A stretch of DNA of 53,525 bases from Exiguobacterium sp. s48 (GTDB lineage: Bacteria > Bacillota > Bacilli > Exiguobacteriales > Exiguobacteriaceae). Below are positions 40,918 to 53,495 of this stretch, one piece after another (within the stretch, counting starts at the first letter, position 1; each line of letters starts with the position of its first letter). Both the position numbers and the translations under genes were made by a program. The DNA lies in NCBI RefSeq assembly GCF_018617395.1, contig NZ_JACSKC010000006.1, positions 1 through 53,525 on the forward strand, given 5' to 3'. Below the pieces are notes generated by a model. The model did no database searches, was not told the DNA's origin, and saw only the letters and a program-made list of their open reading frames with translations.

Positions 40918-40932
40918 GGGAGGGAACTAGAC

Positions 40933-41118
40933 ATGGCGAAACTCGCAATCACCCTCACACGCAGCACAATTGGTCGTCCGGAAGATCAGCGTGTTACTGT
41001 ACGTACACTCGGTCTTCGCAAAATGCATCAAACGGTCGTTGTCCCAGACAACGTCGCGATGCGCGGTATGATCAACAAAGTGTCGCACCTTGTGACTGTA
41101 AAAGAAATCAACGAATAA
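40933..41118 (+). CDS. rpmD: Ribosomal protein L30
   Basis: Small 50S protein of 61 aa, beginning [20 protein letters not shown], normal for bacteria. GGGAGG precedes ATG 40933. Confidence 0.97.
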   Translation: MAKLAITLTRSTIGRPEDQRVTVRTLGLRKMHQTVVVPDNVAMRGMINKVSHLVTVKEINE

Positions 41119-41149
41119 TAAAGATTTTAATAAATAAGGAGGTGCCACT

Positions 41150-41589
41150 ATGAAACTCCATGAATTGAAGCCAACTCCAGGTTCACGTCACGAACGTAAC
41201 CGTGTCGGTCGCGGTATGGCGACTGGTAACGGTAAAACTTCTGGTCGTGGACACAAAGGTCAAAAAGCTCGTTCGGGCGGTGGCGTTCGTCCAGGATTCG
41301 AAGGTGGACAAAACCCACTTTACCGTCGTCTTCCAAAACGCGGTTTCAACAACCCAACTCGTAAAGAGTACGCGGTTGTTTCCCTAGACACGCTTAACCG
41401 TTTCGAAGCAGGTACTGAAGTTACTCCAGAACTCTTAATCGAGACTGGTGTTGTCAGCTCTGCTAAAGACGGAATCAAGGTCCTTGCTAACGGCAAGCTT
41501 GAAACTAAATTGACTGTAAAAGCCAACAAGTTCTCGGGTGCAGCGAAAGAAGCAATCGAAGCAGCTGGCGGTACAGTTGAGGTGATCTG

Positions 41590-41590
<1 letters not shown>
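41150..41590 (+). CDS. rplO: Ribosomal protein L15
   Basis: Late 50S assembly protein. The glycine/arginine-rich N-terminal tail (about 12-52, [22 protein letters not shown]) reaches into rRNA; a globular domain follows. 146 aa. TAAGGAGGTG precedes ATG 41150. Its stop overlaps the secY start. Confidence 0.98.
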
Positions 41591-44364
<2,774 letters not shown>

Positions 44365-44469
44365 GGCTCTATTGTTTCATACTGATCCATTTTGGATCCT
44401 TCTCTCACAGTAGATGGCAATAGATCGTCTGTGCTCCTAAAGATTTTCATATAGAAAGGGGAATAAATG

Positions 44470-44688
44470 ATGGCGAAACAAGATGTCATTGAAGTGGAAG
44501 GCACTGTTGTCGAACCACTTCCGAACGCAATGTTTAAAGTGGAGTTAGAAAACGGCCACACGGTGCTCGCGCACGTCTCAGGGAAAATTCGGATGCACTA
44601 CATTCGGATCCTTCCAGGTGACCGCGTAACTGTTGAGTTGTCTCCATACGACTTGACTCGCGGGCGGATTACGTACCGTTATAAGTAA
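44470..44688 (+). CDS. infA: Translation initiation factor IF-1
   Basis: Small OB-fold factor that blocks the A site in initiation. 72 aa from ATG 44470 ([11 protein letters not shown]), nearly the same as B. subtilis; an ATG one codon earlier is only 5 nt from AAAGGGG. The 105-nt gap after map has a small GATCCA-TTT-TGGATC hairpin (44384-44398) and no gene. Confidence 0.98.
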   Translation: MAKQDVIEVEGTVVEPLPNAMFKVELENGHTVLAHVSGKIRMHYIRILPGDRVTVELSPYDLTRGRITYRYK

Positions 44689-44832
<144 letters not shown>

Positions 44833-44851
44833 TTTCAGAGGAGGTGCACAC

Positions 44852-45217
44852 ATGGCACGTATTGCTGGTGTAGATATTCCACGCGAAAAACGTATCGTTA
44901 TTTCGCTCACATACATCTATGGTATTGGTAAAACAAAAGCACAAGAAATTTTGAAGGCTGCAAACGTTTCTGAAGAGACACGCACACGCGACCTTACTGA
45001 AGATGAACTCAACCGTATCCGTGAAGCAATTGACGGAATCAAAGTTGAAGGTGACCTTCGTCGTGAAGTTTCACTTAACATCAAACGTTTGATCGAGATC
45101 GGCGCATACCGCGGTATCCGTCATCGCCGTAGTCTCCCTGTTCGCGGTCAAAACACGAAGAACAACTCGCGTACTCGTAAAGGCCCACGCCGTACAGTAG
45201 CGAACAAGAAGAAGTAA
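44852..45217 (+). CDS. rpsM: Ribosomal protein S13
   Basis: 30S head protein contacting P-site tRNA and L5. 121 aa with the helix-two-turn-helix IYGIGKTKA near residues 22-30 and the basic tail [29 protein letters not shown] precedes ATG 44852. Confidence 0.98.
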   Translation: MARIAGVDIPREKRIVISLTYIYGIGKTKAQEILKAANVSEETRTRDLTEDELNRIREAIDGIKVEGDLRREVSLNIKRLIEIGAYRGIRHRRSLPVRGQNTKNNSRTRKGPRRTVANKKK

Positions 45218-45233
45218 AGGAGGGAATTGAACA

Positions 45234-45629
45234 ATGGCGAAACGTAAGCAAAACGTACGTTCTAAACGTAAAGTTAAAAAACATGTTGAAGTCGGTGTGG
45301 TACACATCCGTTCTACATTCAACAACACAATCATTACAATCACTGACACGCAAGGTAACGCGATCTCATGGGCTACTTCTGGTAACCTCGGATTTAAAGG
45401 ATCACGTAAATCGACTCCGTTCGCAGCACAAATGGCTGCTGAAACTGCAGCGAAAGTTGCAATGGACAACGGTATGCGTACAGTAGAAGTTAACGTTAAA
45501 GGTCCTGGTGCTGGACGTGAAGCGGCTATCCGTGCGCTCCAAGCTACTGGTCTCGAAGTTACTGCAATCCGTGACGTAACTCCAGTTCCGCACAACGGTT
45601 GCCGCCCTCCGAAACGTCGCCGCGTATAA
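45234..45629 (+). CDS. rpsK: Ribosomal protein S11
   Basis: 30S platform protein close to the mRNA Shine-Dalgarno helix. 131 aa; signature [20 protein letters not shown] (about 90-109) and the C-terminal [20 protein letters not shown] precedes ATG 45234. Confidence 0.98.
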   Translation: MAKRKQNVRSKRKVKKHVEVGVVHIRSTFNNTIITITDTQGNAISWATSGNLGFKGSRKSTPFAAQMAAETAAKVAMDNGMRTVEVNVKGPGAGREAAIRALQATGLEVTAIRDVTPVPHNGCRPPKRRRV

Positions 45630-45721
45630 TCGCTTGAGCGTGTGAAGGGCTTACCTAGCACGACAGCTTATACTTTAGCAGCTCAAACTGCACGGCAGGA
45701 TATACTCAAGGAGGGGTTCAG

Positions 45722-46666
45722 ATGATCGAGATTGAAAAACCAAAGATCGAAACGGTCGAAATCAGCGAGGACGCTACGTTTGGTAAATTCGTAGTAGAAC
45801 CGCTTGAACGTGGATATGGCACTACTCTCGGTAACTCACTACGTCGAATTCTATTGTCATCGCTCCCAGGTGCAGCGGTAACAGCGGTTCAAATCGATGG
45901 CGTGCTTCACGAGTTCTCTACGATTGACGGTGTTGTCGAAGACGTCACTCAAATCGTACTCAACCTCAAGAAGTTGGCACTCAAAGTGTACTCGGAAGAA
46001 GAGAAAACGCTTGAGATTAACGTTTCAAGTGCCGGTGCTGTCACTGCGGCAGACATTACCCATGATAGCGACGTTGAAATCTTGAATCCTGAGCTCCACA
46101 TCGCGACTCTCGCTGACAATGCGACGCTTCGCATGCGTTTGACTGCTCGCCGTGGTCGTGGTTACGTCCAGGCAGAAGATAACAAACGTGATGATATGCC
46201 GATTGGGGTCATTCCAATCGATTCGATCTATACACCGATTCAACGCGTGAACTACGAAGTAGATAAAACACGTGTCGGTCAAGACGCAAGCTTTGATAAG
46301 CTTTTGTTAGACGTGTGGACAGATGGTTCAATTCGTCCGGAAGAAGCTGTATCATTAGGGGCTAAAATTTTGACTGAACACTTGAACATCTTCGTTGGTT
46401 TGACAGATGAAGCTCTCAACGCAGAAATTATGGTCGAGAAAGAAGAAGACCAAAAAGAAAAAGTACTCGAAATGACGATTGAAGAACTCGATCTCTCAGT
46501 TCGTTCGTACAACTGCTTGAAGCGCGCTGGCATCAACACTGTTCAAGAACTCGCAAACAAATCAGAGGAAGAGATGATGAAAGTTCGTAACCTCGGACGT
46601 AAATCACTCGAAGAAGTTCAACATAAGTTGGACGAACTCGGTTTGGGCTTGCGTAAAGAAGACTAA
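45722..46666 (+). CDS. rpoA: RNA polymerase alpha subunit
   Basis: Assembly platform of RNA polymerase. The N-terminal dimerisation domain (to about 230) has [20 protein letters not shown] near 34-53; the C-terminal domain, which contacts activators and UP elements, has [16 protein letters not shown] (about 262-277) and NLGRKSLEE. 314 aa. AAGGAGGGG precedes ATG 45722. A 92-nt gap after rpsK shows no clear promoter. Confidence 0.98.
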   Translation: MIEIEKPKIETVEISEDATFGKFVVEPLERGYGTTLGNSLRRILLSSLPGAAVTAVQIDGVLHEFSTIDGVVEDVTQIVLNLKKLALKVYSEEEKTLEINVSSAGAVTAADITHDSDVEILNPELHIATLADNATLRMRLTARRGRGYVQAEDNKRDDMPIGVIPIDSIYTPIQRVNYEVDKTRVGQDASFDKLLLDVWTDGSIRPEEAVSLGAKILTEHLNIFVGLTDEALNAEIMVEKEEDQKEKVLEMTIEELDLSVRSYNCLKRAGINTVQELANKSEEEMMKVRNLGRKSLEEVQHKLDELGLGLRKED

Positions 46667-46690
46667 GTTCAACCGAAGGAGGGAAATGTA

Positions 46691-47044
46691 ATGGCTTATT
46701 CGAAACTTGGCCGTACAAGCTCGCAACGCAAGGCGCTTTTGCGTGATCTTGCAACTGACCTAATCATCAACGAGCGCATTCAAACAACTGAACAAAAAGC
46801 GAAAGAACTTCGCCCAGTCGTTGAAAAATTGATCACTCTTGGGAAACGTGGCGATCTTCATGCCCGTCGTCAAGTAGCTTCATTTGTTCGTAAGGAGAAC
46901 GCTGGAGAAAAAGACGCAATCCAAAAATTGTTCGAAGACGTGGCACCACGCTACGCTGAACGTCAAGGTGGATACACGCGCATCATGAAAGTCGGCCCAC
47001 GCCGCGGTGATGGTGCAGAAGTTGTAATCATCGAACTCGTCTAA
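46691..47044 (+). CDS. rplQ: Ribosomal protein L17
   Basis: 50S protein near the tunnel exit. 117 aa, beginning [24 protein letters not shown]-type N-terminus and ending with [23 protein letters not shown] precedes ATG 46691. Last gene of the alpha operon. Confidence 0.98.
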   Translation: MAYSKLGRTSSQRKALLRDLATDLIINERIQTTEQKAKELRPVVEKLITLGKRGDLHARRQVASFVRKENAGEKDAIQKLFEDVAPRYAERQGGYTRIMKVGPRRGDGAEVVIIELV

Positions 47045-47058
47045 TTCATTAGGCAGTC

Positions 47059-47089
47059 AACAGGGCATGCGGTGACGTATTGCCCTGTT
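47059..47089 (+). terminator. Hairpin after rplQ (weak terminator)
   Basis: A perfect 9-bp stem, AACAGGGCA / TGCCCTGTT, with a 13-nt loop, followed only by TCC. It probably reduces rather than stops transcription into the ecf genes. Confidence 0.55.
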
Positions 47090-47113
47090 TCCACATCAGA
47101 AAGGAGTCGACCC

Positions 47114-47950
47114 ATGGAATCACAAATTATGGTACGGGATGTCGTATTTCATTACCCTGGACAATCTGAGCCGGCGCTTAACGGCCTATCGCTCGATGTA
47201 TATAAAGGGGAATGGCTTGCGATCGTTGGCCATAATGGTTCCGGCAAGTCGACGCTGACAAAGTTGTGGAACGGGCTTCTTATTCCTGAACAGGGAGAAG
47301 TCCGCGTCGAGACACTCGATCCGTCGAACGCCACAGACGTGTGGGACGTTCGGACGCGAATCGGGGTCGTCTTTCAAAATCCCGACAATCAATTTGTTGG
47401 GGCGACCGTGCGCGATGATGTGGCATTTTCTCTCGAAAACATGGGACTTCCACGTCAAGAAATGGTTCGTCGAATTGATGACAGTCTAGCGCGCGTTGGA
47501 TTATCGGAACTAGCGGACCGTGAACCGCATCAGTTATCCGGTGGACAAAAGCAGCGCGTTGCGATAGCTGCGGCTCTCGCAATGCGCCCGCGTGTCCTCG
47601 TGCTCGATGAAGCGACCTCTATGCTCGACCCGATTGGGCGACAAGAGGTATTACAAACGGTACGACAGCTCGTCTCGGAAGGGATGACCGTTGTTGCCAT
47701 TACACACGAGCTCGACGAAGTGTTGTTTGCCGACCGTATCATTGCACTGTCGAAAGGCACGATTGCGATGACCGGCACACCTGAAGACGTGTTTCAACAT
47801 CCAGATACGCTTCGTGACATTCAATTAGATGTCCCGTTTATCGTTCGGATGCAACTCGAACTGAAGGCGCGTGGCATTCCACTCGATCGTCTGATGCTAC
47901 AACATTCGGAGTTGGTGAACCATCTATGCCGATACGCATTGAAGAAGTAA
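47114..47950 (+). CDS. ecfA1: EcfA1, ECF transporter ATPase
   Basis: One of two ATPases of the shared energy-coupling module that powers vitamin and metal uptake with different S components. Walker A GHNGSGKST (39-47), LSGGQKQRVA (141-150) and LVLDEAT (Walker B, about 163-169) are complete. 278 aa. ATG 47114 follows AAGGAG; the frame open from 47072 crosses the hairpin and is rejected. Overlaps ecfA2 by 25 nt. Confidence 0.96.
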   Translation: MESQIMVRDVVFHYPGQSEPALNGLSLDVYKGEWLAIVGHNGSGKSTLTKLWNGLLIPEQGEVRVETLDPSNATDVWDVRTRIGVVFQNPDNQFVGATVRDDVAFSLENMGLPRQEMVRRIDDSLARVGLSELADREPHQLSGGQKQRVAIAAALAMRPRVLVLDEATSMLDPIGRQEVLQTVRQLVSEGMTVVAITHELDEVLFADRIIALSKGTIAMTGTPEDVFQHPDTLRDIQLDVPFIVRMQLELKARGIPLDRLMLQHSELVNHLCRYALKK

Positions 47951-48804
47951 CATATCAATATCAACTGAATACTCCGTTTGAACGAACCGCGCTGCGCGAT
48001 GTGAATGTAACCATTCCGTCGGGAGCGCTTGTTGCGTTTCTTGGGCATACGGGCTCTGGGAAATCAACACTCGTTCAACATATGAACGGCTTATTGCGCC
48101 CGACTGACGGACGCGTGGTGGTCGATGATATCACTGTCACCCCAATTCGGACGCGTCGTGACAAAAAACAGAATCTTTTACCGCTTCGGCGTCGCGTTGG
48201 GCTCGTCTTTCAATATCCAGAGCACCAATTGTTTGAAGAGACGGTCGAACGCGACGTCATGTTCGGTCCGCGCAACTTTGGGGCGACAGATGCCGAAGCG
48301 AAAGAGCGTGCCCACGAGGCCCTTCGTCTTGTTGGGTTAGATGAAGCATTATGGGATCGTTCTCCGTTTGATCTCTCAGGCGGCCAGATGCGTCGTGTGG
48401 CGATTGCTGGGGTTTTAGCAAGCCGTCCCGACGTGCTTATTGTCGATGAACCGACAGCGGGTCTCGACCCGATTGGGAGACGGGACATGCTCGCCTTATT
48501 CAAACGCTTGCGGGAAGAGTTGAATCTGACGTTGATTCTTGTCTCGCATGACATGGACGATGTACTCACCTATGCAGAACGCGTCATCGTGATGGAGCAT
48601 GGTCAAGTTGCGTTTGATGGGGATCCGTTTGAATTGTTTCAAGACGAGGCACTAGTCCGACGTCTCCAGTTAGATCTCCCGCATGTTCTTGAACTCGCTC
48701 GAGATTTAGCGCCAATATTTGATGAAACAGAGATTCCGCTTATACGGACCGAGACTGAATTGGCTGATTGGATAGCGGAACGACTGAAAGGGGGAGCGAC
48801 ATGA
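47926..48804 (+). CDS. ecfA2: EcfA2, ECF transporter ATPase
   Basis: Second ATPase of the module, forming a heterodimer with EcfA1. Walker A GHTGSGKST (about 40-48), LSGGQMRRVA and LIVDEPTAGLDP are present. 292 aa. ATG 47926 lies inside ecfA1 and the stop overlaps ecfT (ATGA). Confidence 0.96.
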   Translation: MPIRIEEVTYQYQLNTPFERTALRDVNVTIPSGALVAFLGHTGSGKSTLVQHMNGLLRPTDGRVVVDDITVTPIRTRRDKKQNLLPLRRRVGLVFQYPEHQLFEETVERDVMFGPRNFGATDAEAKERAHEALRLVGLDEALWDRSPFDLSGGQMRRVAIAGVLASRPDVLIVDEPTAGLDPIGRRDMLALFKRLREELNLTLILVSHDMDDVLTYAERVIVMEHGQVAFDGDPFELFQDEALVRRLQLDLPHVLELARDLAPIFDETEIPLIRTETELADWIAERLKGGAT

Positions 48805-49592
48805 TTATCGGTCAGTATATACCGGGACATTCGTGGCTCCACTCGCTTGATGCTCGTGCCAAGACACTTTTCATATTAGGATTTATCCCGGTCGTGTTTT
48901 TAGCAGACAACTTGTGGACGAACTTGTTTCTACTAGCATTCACGTTGTTTGTGGTTAAACTATCACAACTGTCGTGGCGTTATTTATGGAATGGATTACG
49001 CATGATTCTTTTTTTAATCGTCTTCACATTGTTGTTGCAGTTGTTATTCAATCGAGACGGCACACTTCTTTTCGAATTAGGTCCGATCGCGATTTATTCG
49101 GAGGGGATTCGGATGGGGCTGATCGTCTCGCTTCGCTTCTTTTATCTCGTCATGTTGACAACACTCGTGACGTTGACGACGACACCGATGGAATTGACCG
49201 ATTCGATTGAAGCGGGACTACGACCGTTCGAACGGATTCGTGTGCCGGCCCATGAGATTGCGTTGATGCTCTCTATTTCACTTCGTTTCCTCCCGACCCT
49301 TGCGGACGAGACGGACCGAATTATGAAAGCCCAGCAAGCTCGAGGCGTCGATTTGATGAGCGGACCTTGGAAATCCCGACTAAAAGGGGTCATTCCTCTT
49401 TTGATTCCATTGTTCATCTCCGCGTTTAAGCGCGCTGAGGACCTTGCTACAGCGATGGAGGCTCGTGGTTACCGTGGAGGGGAAGGGCGGACGAGATTGC
49501 GTGAGATGGAGTGGCAAATGCGTGATACGGCCGTATTACTCATCTTTGTCGCCTTGACACTCATATTGTTTGGATTGAGAGGGATTGGATGA
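48801..49592 (+). CDS. ecfT: EcfT, ECF transporter transmembrane coupling protein
   Basis: Membrane scaffold joining the ATPases to substrate-binding S components. 263 aa with several hydrophobic spans and the two Ala-Arg-Gly coupling motifs, in QQARGVD (about residue 180) and MEARGYRG (about 222), that dock on the ATPases. No S component lies in this window, consistent with a shared module. Confidence 0.96.
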   Translation: MIIGQYIPGHSWLHSLDARAKTLFILGFIPVVFLADNLWTNLFLLAFTLFVVKLSQLSWRYLWNGLRMILFLIVFTLLLQLLFNRDGTLLFELGPIAIYSEGIRMGLIVSLRFFYLVMLTTLVTLTTTPMELTDSIEAGLRPFERIRVPAHEIALMLSISLRFLPTLADETDRIMKAQQARGVDLMSGPWKSRLKGVIPLLIPLFISAFKRAEDLATAMEARGYRGGEGRTRLREMEWQMRDTAVLLIFVALTLILFGLRGIG

Positions 49593-50329
49593 GACGTATT
49601 AAACTGATTGTTTCTTATGACGGAACGCGTTATGCAGGATATCAAGTACAGCCGAACGGTAATACCATTCAAGCGGAAATCGAGGCAGTTCTGACCCGCA
49701 TGCATCGTCATCCGGTAAAAATCGTCGCCTCTGGTCGCACAGACGCCCGTGTGCACGCATTAGGGCAAGTGATTCACTTTGATACGTCGCTACAGATGCC
49801 GGCCGAGCGGTTCGTCAAAGCGTTAAACGCGATGCTACCGGACGATATCCTCGTTAAACAGGCGGAAGAAACGGATACCTCATTTCACGCACGTTACGGT
49901 GCGAAACGAAAAGAGTATCGCTATCACATCCGTCAGACGGAGGACCCATTTCGTCGGCACTATGCTGCGACCGTGACCTACACGCTGAACGTAGAAGCGA
50001 TGCGTCAAGCCATGGAGCGGTTGATCGGGACCCATGACTTCACGTCGTTTTCTGTAACAAAGGCAGAAGTCGAAGACCGTGTCCGTACTATCTACGAAGC
50101 CGAAGTGCTCGAGATAGGGGACGAGATGATCTTTCGGTTCGTTGGATCGGGCTTTTTATATAATCAAGTCCGCATTATGGTTGGGACGGTCATTGAGGTC
50201 GGGAGAGGGAAGTATCAGCCCGCTGATATCACCGAAATGCTGGGAGCGAAAGACCGCCGCGTGGCGGGAATCACCGCGCCGCCACATGGTTTGTATTTAT
50301 GGAATGTGAATTATGAAAAAGTAGATTGA
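49589..50329 (+). CDS. truA: TruA, tRNA pseudouridine(38-40) synthase
   Basis: Makes pseudouridine in the tRNA anticodon arm. The catalytic aspartate is D52 in [13 protein letters not shown]. 246 aa, normal length. It overlaps ecfT by 4 nt, as in B. subtilis. The rplM promoter starts at its last codons. Confidence 0.97.
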   Translation: MRRIKLIVSYDGTRYAGYQVQPNGNTIQAEIEAVLTRMHRHPVKIVASGRTDARVHALGQVIHFDTSLQMPAERFVKALNAMLPDDILVKQAEETDTSFHARYGAKRKEYRYHIRQTEDPFRRHYAATVTYTLNVEAMRQAMERLIGTHDFTSFSVTKAEVEDRVRTIYEAEVLEIGDEMIFRFVGSGFLYNQVRIMVGTVIEVGRGKYQPADITEMLGAKDRRVAGITAPPHGLYLWNVNYEKVD

Positions 50330-50354
50330 CATTCCCCCTATAAAATCGTATTAT
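50326..50354 (+). promoter_or_regulatory. rplM-rpsI promoter
   Basis: TTGACA (50326-50331), 17-bp spacer, TATTAT (50349-50354). It overlaps the truA stop codon. Confidence 0.88.
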
Positions 50355-50384
50355 ATTCATTGGCATTTCATTTTCACATTTAGA

Positions 50385-50425
50385 GATGAACCACAATCTT
50401 AGCCCCGTAAACTAGGATTATGATA
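50385..50425 (+). promoter_or_regulatory. L13 leader (autoregulatory mRNA element)
   Basis: AATCTTAG (50395-50402), the loop CCCCGTAAA and CTAGGATT (50412-50419) form an 8-bp stem with one G-U pair. Position and sequence fit the L13 leader element known upstream of rplM in Firmicutes. Limits are approximate. Confidence 0.75.
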
Positions 50426-50472
50426 AAGCATCAAAAAATTAAGTGAACAGACATTTCTAGGAGGTATTCCAC

Positions 50473-50910
50473 ATGCGCACAACATTCATGGCTAAAGCAT
50501 CTGAAGTAGAACGCAAATGGCTCCTTATCGACGCAGAAGGCAAAACACTTGGTCGTTTGACTAGTGAAGTAGCTTCACTTCTTCGCGGTAAGCACAAGCC
50601 GACTTTCACACCACACGTTGATTGCGGAGACCACGTCATCATCATCAACGCTGAGAAAATCAAATTGACTGGTAACAAATTGAATGACAAGATCTACTAC
50701 CGTCATTCAGGTCATCCAGGCGGTTTGAAATCACAAACTGCAAAAGAGCTTCTCGCAAAACGTCCAGAGCGTATGCTTGAACTCGCGATCAAAGGGATGC
50801 TTCCAAAAGGATCACTCGGTCGTCAACAATTCAACAAACTCCACGTTTACGCTGGAACTGAACACAAACATGAAGCACAAAAACCAGAAGTTTACGAACT
50901 TCGCGGTTAA
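50473..50910 (+). CDS. rplM: Ribosomal protein L13
   Basis: Early 50S assembly protein and presumed repressor of its own operon through the leader. 145 aa, beginning [16 protein letters not shown], complete, with [10 protein letters not shown] near residues 76-85. TAGGAGG precedes ATG 50473. Confidence 0.98.
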   Translation: MRTTFMAKASEVERKWLLIDAEGKTLGRLTSEVASLLRGKHKPTFTPHVDCGDHVIIINAEKIKLTGNKLNDKIYYRHSGHPGGLKSQTAKELLAKRPERMLELAIKGMLPKGSLGRQQFNKLHVYAGTEHKHEAQKPEVYELRG

Positions 50911-50935
50911 TCGAGACACAGGGAGGAACTAAACG

Positions 50936-51328
50936 ATGGCAGATGTACGTTACTACGGAACAGGCCGCCGCAAACACTCGGTGGCTCGCGTTCACCTCGT
51001 TGCAGGTGACGGTAAAGTTGTTGTAAATGGCCGCGATATCTCAGAATACTTCGGTCATGAGACTTTAATCATGATGGCTAAATCACCACTCGTATTGACT
51101 GAAACAGAAGGTAAATACGATGTAATCGTTAACGTTAACGGTGGTGGATACACTGGACAAGCTGGAGCGATTCGCCACGGCGTATCACGTGCGCTTCTTC
51201 AAGCGGACCCAGAATTCCGTCCAAGCCTCAAAGAAAAAGGCTTCTTAACTCGTGACGCTCGTATGAAAGAACGTAAAAAATACGGTCTTAAAGCAGCACG
51301 TCGCGCACCACAATTCTCGAAGCGTTAA
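50936..51328 (+). CDS. rpsI: Ribosomal protein S9
   Basis: 30S head protein whose C-terminal tail touches P-site tRNA; it ends FSKR as expected. 130 aa with [10 protein letters not shown] near 10-19 and [19 protein letters not shown] near 67-85. GGGAGG precedes ATG 50936. Confidence 0.98.
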   Translation: MADVRYYGTGRRKHSVARVHLVAGDGKVVVNGRDISEYFGHETLIMMAKSPLVLTETEGKYDVIVNVNGGGYTGQAGAIRHGVSRALLQADPEFRPSLKEKGFLTRDARMKERKKYGLKAARRAPQFSKR

Positions 51329-51347
51329 TCTTCGCGAAGTGGTTCGA

Positions 51348-51378
51348 ACTCTCCATCCTTTCGGGTGGAGAGTTTTTT
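51348..51378 (+). terminator. rplM-rpsI terminator
   Basis: ACTCTCCATCC pairs with GGGTGGAGAGT (11 bp, one G-U, loop TTTC), followed by six T. Confidence 0.94.
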
Positions 51379-51422
51379 GTTTAAATTAGTCGATTCCGAA
51401 CCCGTCAAGAAAACGCTTTTTT

Positions 51423-51431
51423 TGATATACT
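51423..51431 (+). promoter_or_regulatory. Extended -10 promoter for salA
   Basis: TGA-TATACT lies 32 nt before salA; the sequence at the -35 position (CGTCAA) is poor. Confidence 0.55.
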
Positions 51432-51462
51432 GATATCGAAACAGTTATAAGGGGGAAGCAAT

Positions 51463-52494
51463 ATGCTTACAGTAGAGCAAGTACGCGAGGAATTGGCGGG
51501 GCTTGTTGATCCGACAATCAACCGAACGCTTGGAGATACAGCGGGAGTTAAAGACATCCGCATTAAAGAAGACTATGTGAGTGTGAAAGTGGCACTCGGG
51601 CAAACAGGGAGCGGGGAACAGCTTCAGTTACAACAAGAGATCGTCACGTTGCTCAAGGGGAAAGGCTTTAAGACGGTTGGACTTCGTTTTGAGGCATTGA
51701 ACGACGAAAGCTTGAAGGAGGCAACAAAGCCGGCAATCCTTCGTGAGAATTCAGGAACAACGTTTATCGCGATCGCTTCAGGTAAAGGTGGCGTAGGGAA
51801 ATCGACAGTATCCGTCAACTTAGCTGTTGCCCTTGCGCGTGCCGGGAAGAAAGTTGGCTTGATTGATGCGGATATTTATGGATTCAGTGTTCCGGATATG
51901 CTTGGGATCGAAGAACGTCCGGTCGTTCGTGGGGAAAAAATCATTCCAGTTGAGCGGTTCGGCGTGAAAGTCATTTCGATGGGCTTCTTCGTTGAAGACA
52001 ATGCGCCGGTTATCTGGCGTGGACCGATGCTTGGGAAGATGCTCAATAACTTCTTTAATGATGTGGAGTGGGGAGACCTCGACTATCTATTGCTCGACTT
52101 ACCGCCAGGAACTGGAGACGTCGCGCTTGATATTCATTCCATGCTCCCGTCATGCCAAGAATTGATTGTGACGACACCTCATGCGACAGCAGCCTTCGTT
52201 GCTGCACGTGCGGGAGCGATGGCGATTAAAACGAACCATAAAGTGTTAGGTATCATTGAGAACATGGCTTACTTTGAAAGTAAGCTGACAGGTGAAAAAG
52301 AATACGTATTCGGTTACGGCGGTGGAGAGAAATTGTCAGAGGCGCTGAAGAGTAAGCTTCTCGCTCAAATTCCACTCGGTCAACCGTATGACAATGAGGA
52401 AGATTTTGCTCCTTCCGTCTATCGGGATGGCCATCCGTTCGAGCATACGTATGATGAGTTGGCGCAAGCAGTCATTCAACAAATAGAAGGGTGA
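51463..52494 (+). CDS. salA: SalA / Mrp-family P-loop ATPase
   Basis: Mrp/NBP35-type ATPase. A DUF59-like N-domain (1-90) is followed by the deviant Walker A GKGGVGKST (107-115), DADIYGFS, WRGPMLGK and DLPPGTGDV. The usual CxxC of iron-sulfur carriers is missing: the MAYFESKLTGEKEYVFG segment has no cysteine, exactly as in B. subtilis SalA, which acts as a DNA-binding regulator there. 343 aa. SalA function is the better call, but an iron-sulfur role is not excluded. Confidence 0.9.
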   Translation: MLTVEQVREELAGLVDPTINRTLGDTAGVKDIRIKEDYVSVKVALGQTGSGEQLQLQQEIVTLLKGKGFKTVGLRFEALNDESLKEATKPAILRENSGTTFIAIASGKGGVGKSTVSVNLAVALARAGKKVGLIDADIYGFSVPDMLGIEERPVVRGEKIIPVERFGVKVISMGFFVEDNAPVIWRGPMLGKMLNNFFNDVEWGDLDYLLLDLPPGTGDVALDIHSMLPSCQELIVTTPHATAAFVAARAGAMAIKTNHKVLGIIENMAYFESKLTGEKEYVFGYGGGEKLSEALKSKLLAQIPLGQPYDNEEDFAPSVYRDGHPFEHTYDELAQAVIQQIEG

Positions 52495-52505
52495 ATCGGT
52501 GAGAG

Positions 52506-53150
52506 ATGAAAGTACAAGGTTTTTTACGTTTGTTTTGGACAACGCTCGTATTTGGAACGTTGTTTGGATTCCTGATGAATTTATTAGCGAATCCAGGTTA
52601 TTTGGTCAGTCAGTCCTGGGAGGCAATTGTTACAGCGCTTAGTTACTCGAGTACATGGACTGGGATCAGCATGATGGGCTTCTTTGCCTATTTAATTGTT
52701 CACCGTGTGGGACTTGATTTATTCAGAGGACCACGTCTATGGAATCGAGTGCAAGTTCTGTTGATTGCATTCGCGATTTTTGATGCCGTCTACTTACGAG
52801 TGCTCGCATTCGGAAATGATCATGTGTGGCGTTATATCGGCGAGATGGTTGTGTTACTCATTGTCGCTTGGGTAGTTGCGACGAGTAAGGCGAAACAAAC
52901 GAACATGACGGCTTTCATCCCGACCCTTTTCTTAATGACAGTGATTACGTTAATCGAGTGGATTCCAGCACTTCAAACAACGGACGAGATTCCATTACTT
53001 TGGCCGGCGCTAGCTACCTTAGTGTTTGCGAACGCCTATCAAGTGTTGATGCTTCATCGTTTCCAACAAACCGGACAAGTTGCTGAATCAGCTTCATCTG
53101 GAGAAGTGAAGAAAAAAAGCAAAAAACAGATGTCGTCAAAATCCTCTTAA
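52506..53150 (+). CDS. kbaA: KbaA-like membrane protein (KinB pathway activation family)
   Basis: Integral membrane protein of 214 aa with about six hydrophobic segments (near 8-30, 55-68, 80-98, 108-125, 134-150 and 164-180) and a Lys/Ser-rich cytosolic tail. MGFFAYLIVHRVGLDLF and the late FIPTLFLMTVITLIEWIPAL match B. subtilis KbaA, which activates kinase KinB for sporulation and adjoins an rRNA operon there too. gerD, between salA and kbaA in B. subtilis, is missing. Its role in a non-sporulator is unknown. ATG 52506 is preceded by GAGA only, a weak ribosome site. Confidence 0.85.
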   Translation: MKVQGFLRLFWTTLVFGTLFGFLMNLLANPGYLVSQSWEAIVTALSYSSTWTGISMMGFFAYLIVHRVGLDLFRGPRLWNRVQVLLIAFAIFDAVYLRVLAFGNDHVWRYIGEMVVLLIVAWVVATSKAKQTNMTAFIPTLFLMTVITLIEWIPALQTTDEIPLLWPALATLVFANAYQVLMLHRFQQTGQVAESASSGEVKKKSKKQMSSKSS

Positions 53151-53155
53151 ACGTT

Positions 53156-53210
53156 ACCGGTTGTATGGATTGCTCTACTTCAGTGGAGCGGTTCATCAAC
53201 CGGTTTTTTT
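53156..53210 (+). terminator. Long terminator after kbaA
   Basis: ACCGGTTG, ATGGATT and GCTCTAC pair in turn with CAACCGGT, GGTTCAT and GTGGAGC around the loop TTCA, about 22 bp with one bulged T and several G-U pairs, followed by seven T. Confidence 0.92.
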
Positions 53211-53259
53211 ATATTTAATCGTTCGAATGAAAAAAATAAAAGTTTTTTTAGAAAAATAG

Positions 53260-53288
53260 TTGACGGAATTTTAGGATGCTGATATATT
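53260..53288 (+). promoter_or_regulatory. rRNA promoter P1
   Basis: TTGACG (53260-53265), 17-bp spacer, TATATT (53283-53288). The 35 bp upstream are A/T tracts, like an UP element. Confidence 0.88.
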
Positions 53289-53353
53289 AATAAACGTCGC
53301 TGATGTTGTTCACGAAACAACCTTCAGGAAGCGAAAAAAATAATAAAAAGTGG

Positions 53354-53382
53354 TTGACTTTACTGAGTCAAATCGCTATTAT
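53354..53382 (+). promoter_or_regulatory. rRNA promoter P2
   Basis: TTGACT (53354-53359), 17-bp spacer, TATTAT (53377-53382). Tandem promoters 94 bp apart are typical of Bacillales rRNA operons. Confidence 0.88.
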
Positions 53383-53495
53383 TAAAAAGTCGCTAACACG
53401 ACAACGATTGGTCTTTGAAAACTGAACGATGAGGCAAAAAAAGTTTTACAATTTTTGAATGAAGCGCAAGCTTCGTCAATTTAAGAGCTATATCA
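53383..53495 (+). other. rRNA leader
   Basis: Contains GTCTTTGAAAACTGAAC (53411-53427), a sequence common in Bacillales rRNA leaders and spacers, and the small hairpin GAAGC-GCAA-GCTTC (53461-53474). It is removed during 16S maturation. Confidence 0.75.

Noticed and set aside
45071-45661. 196-codon open frame on the - strand over rpsM-rpsK
   Set aside because: Runs across two certain ribosomal protein genes and their gap; no homology seen.
45625-45706. TATAAT and two TATACT words near the end of rpsK as an rpoA promoter
   Set aside because: None has a reasonable -35 at 16-18 bp or an extended -10.
51463-52494. Calling salA an iron-sulfur carrier (ApbC/Mrp)
   Set aside because: The CxxC that holds the cluster is missing, as in B. 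subtilis SalA.
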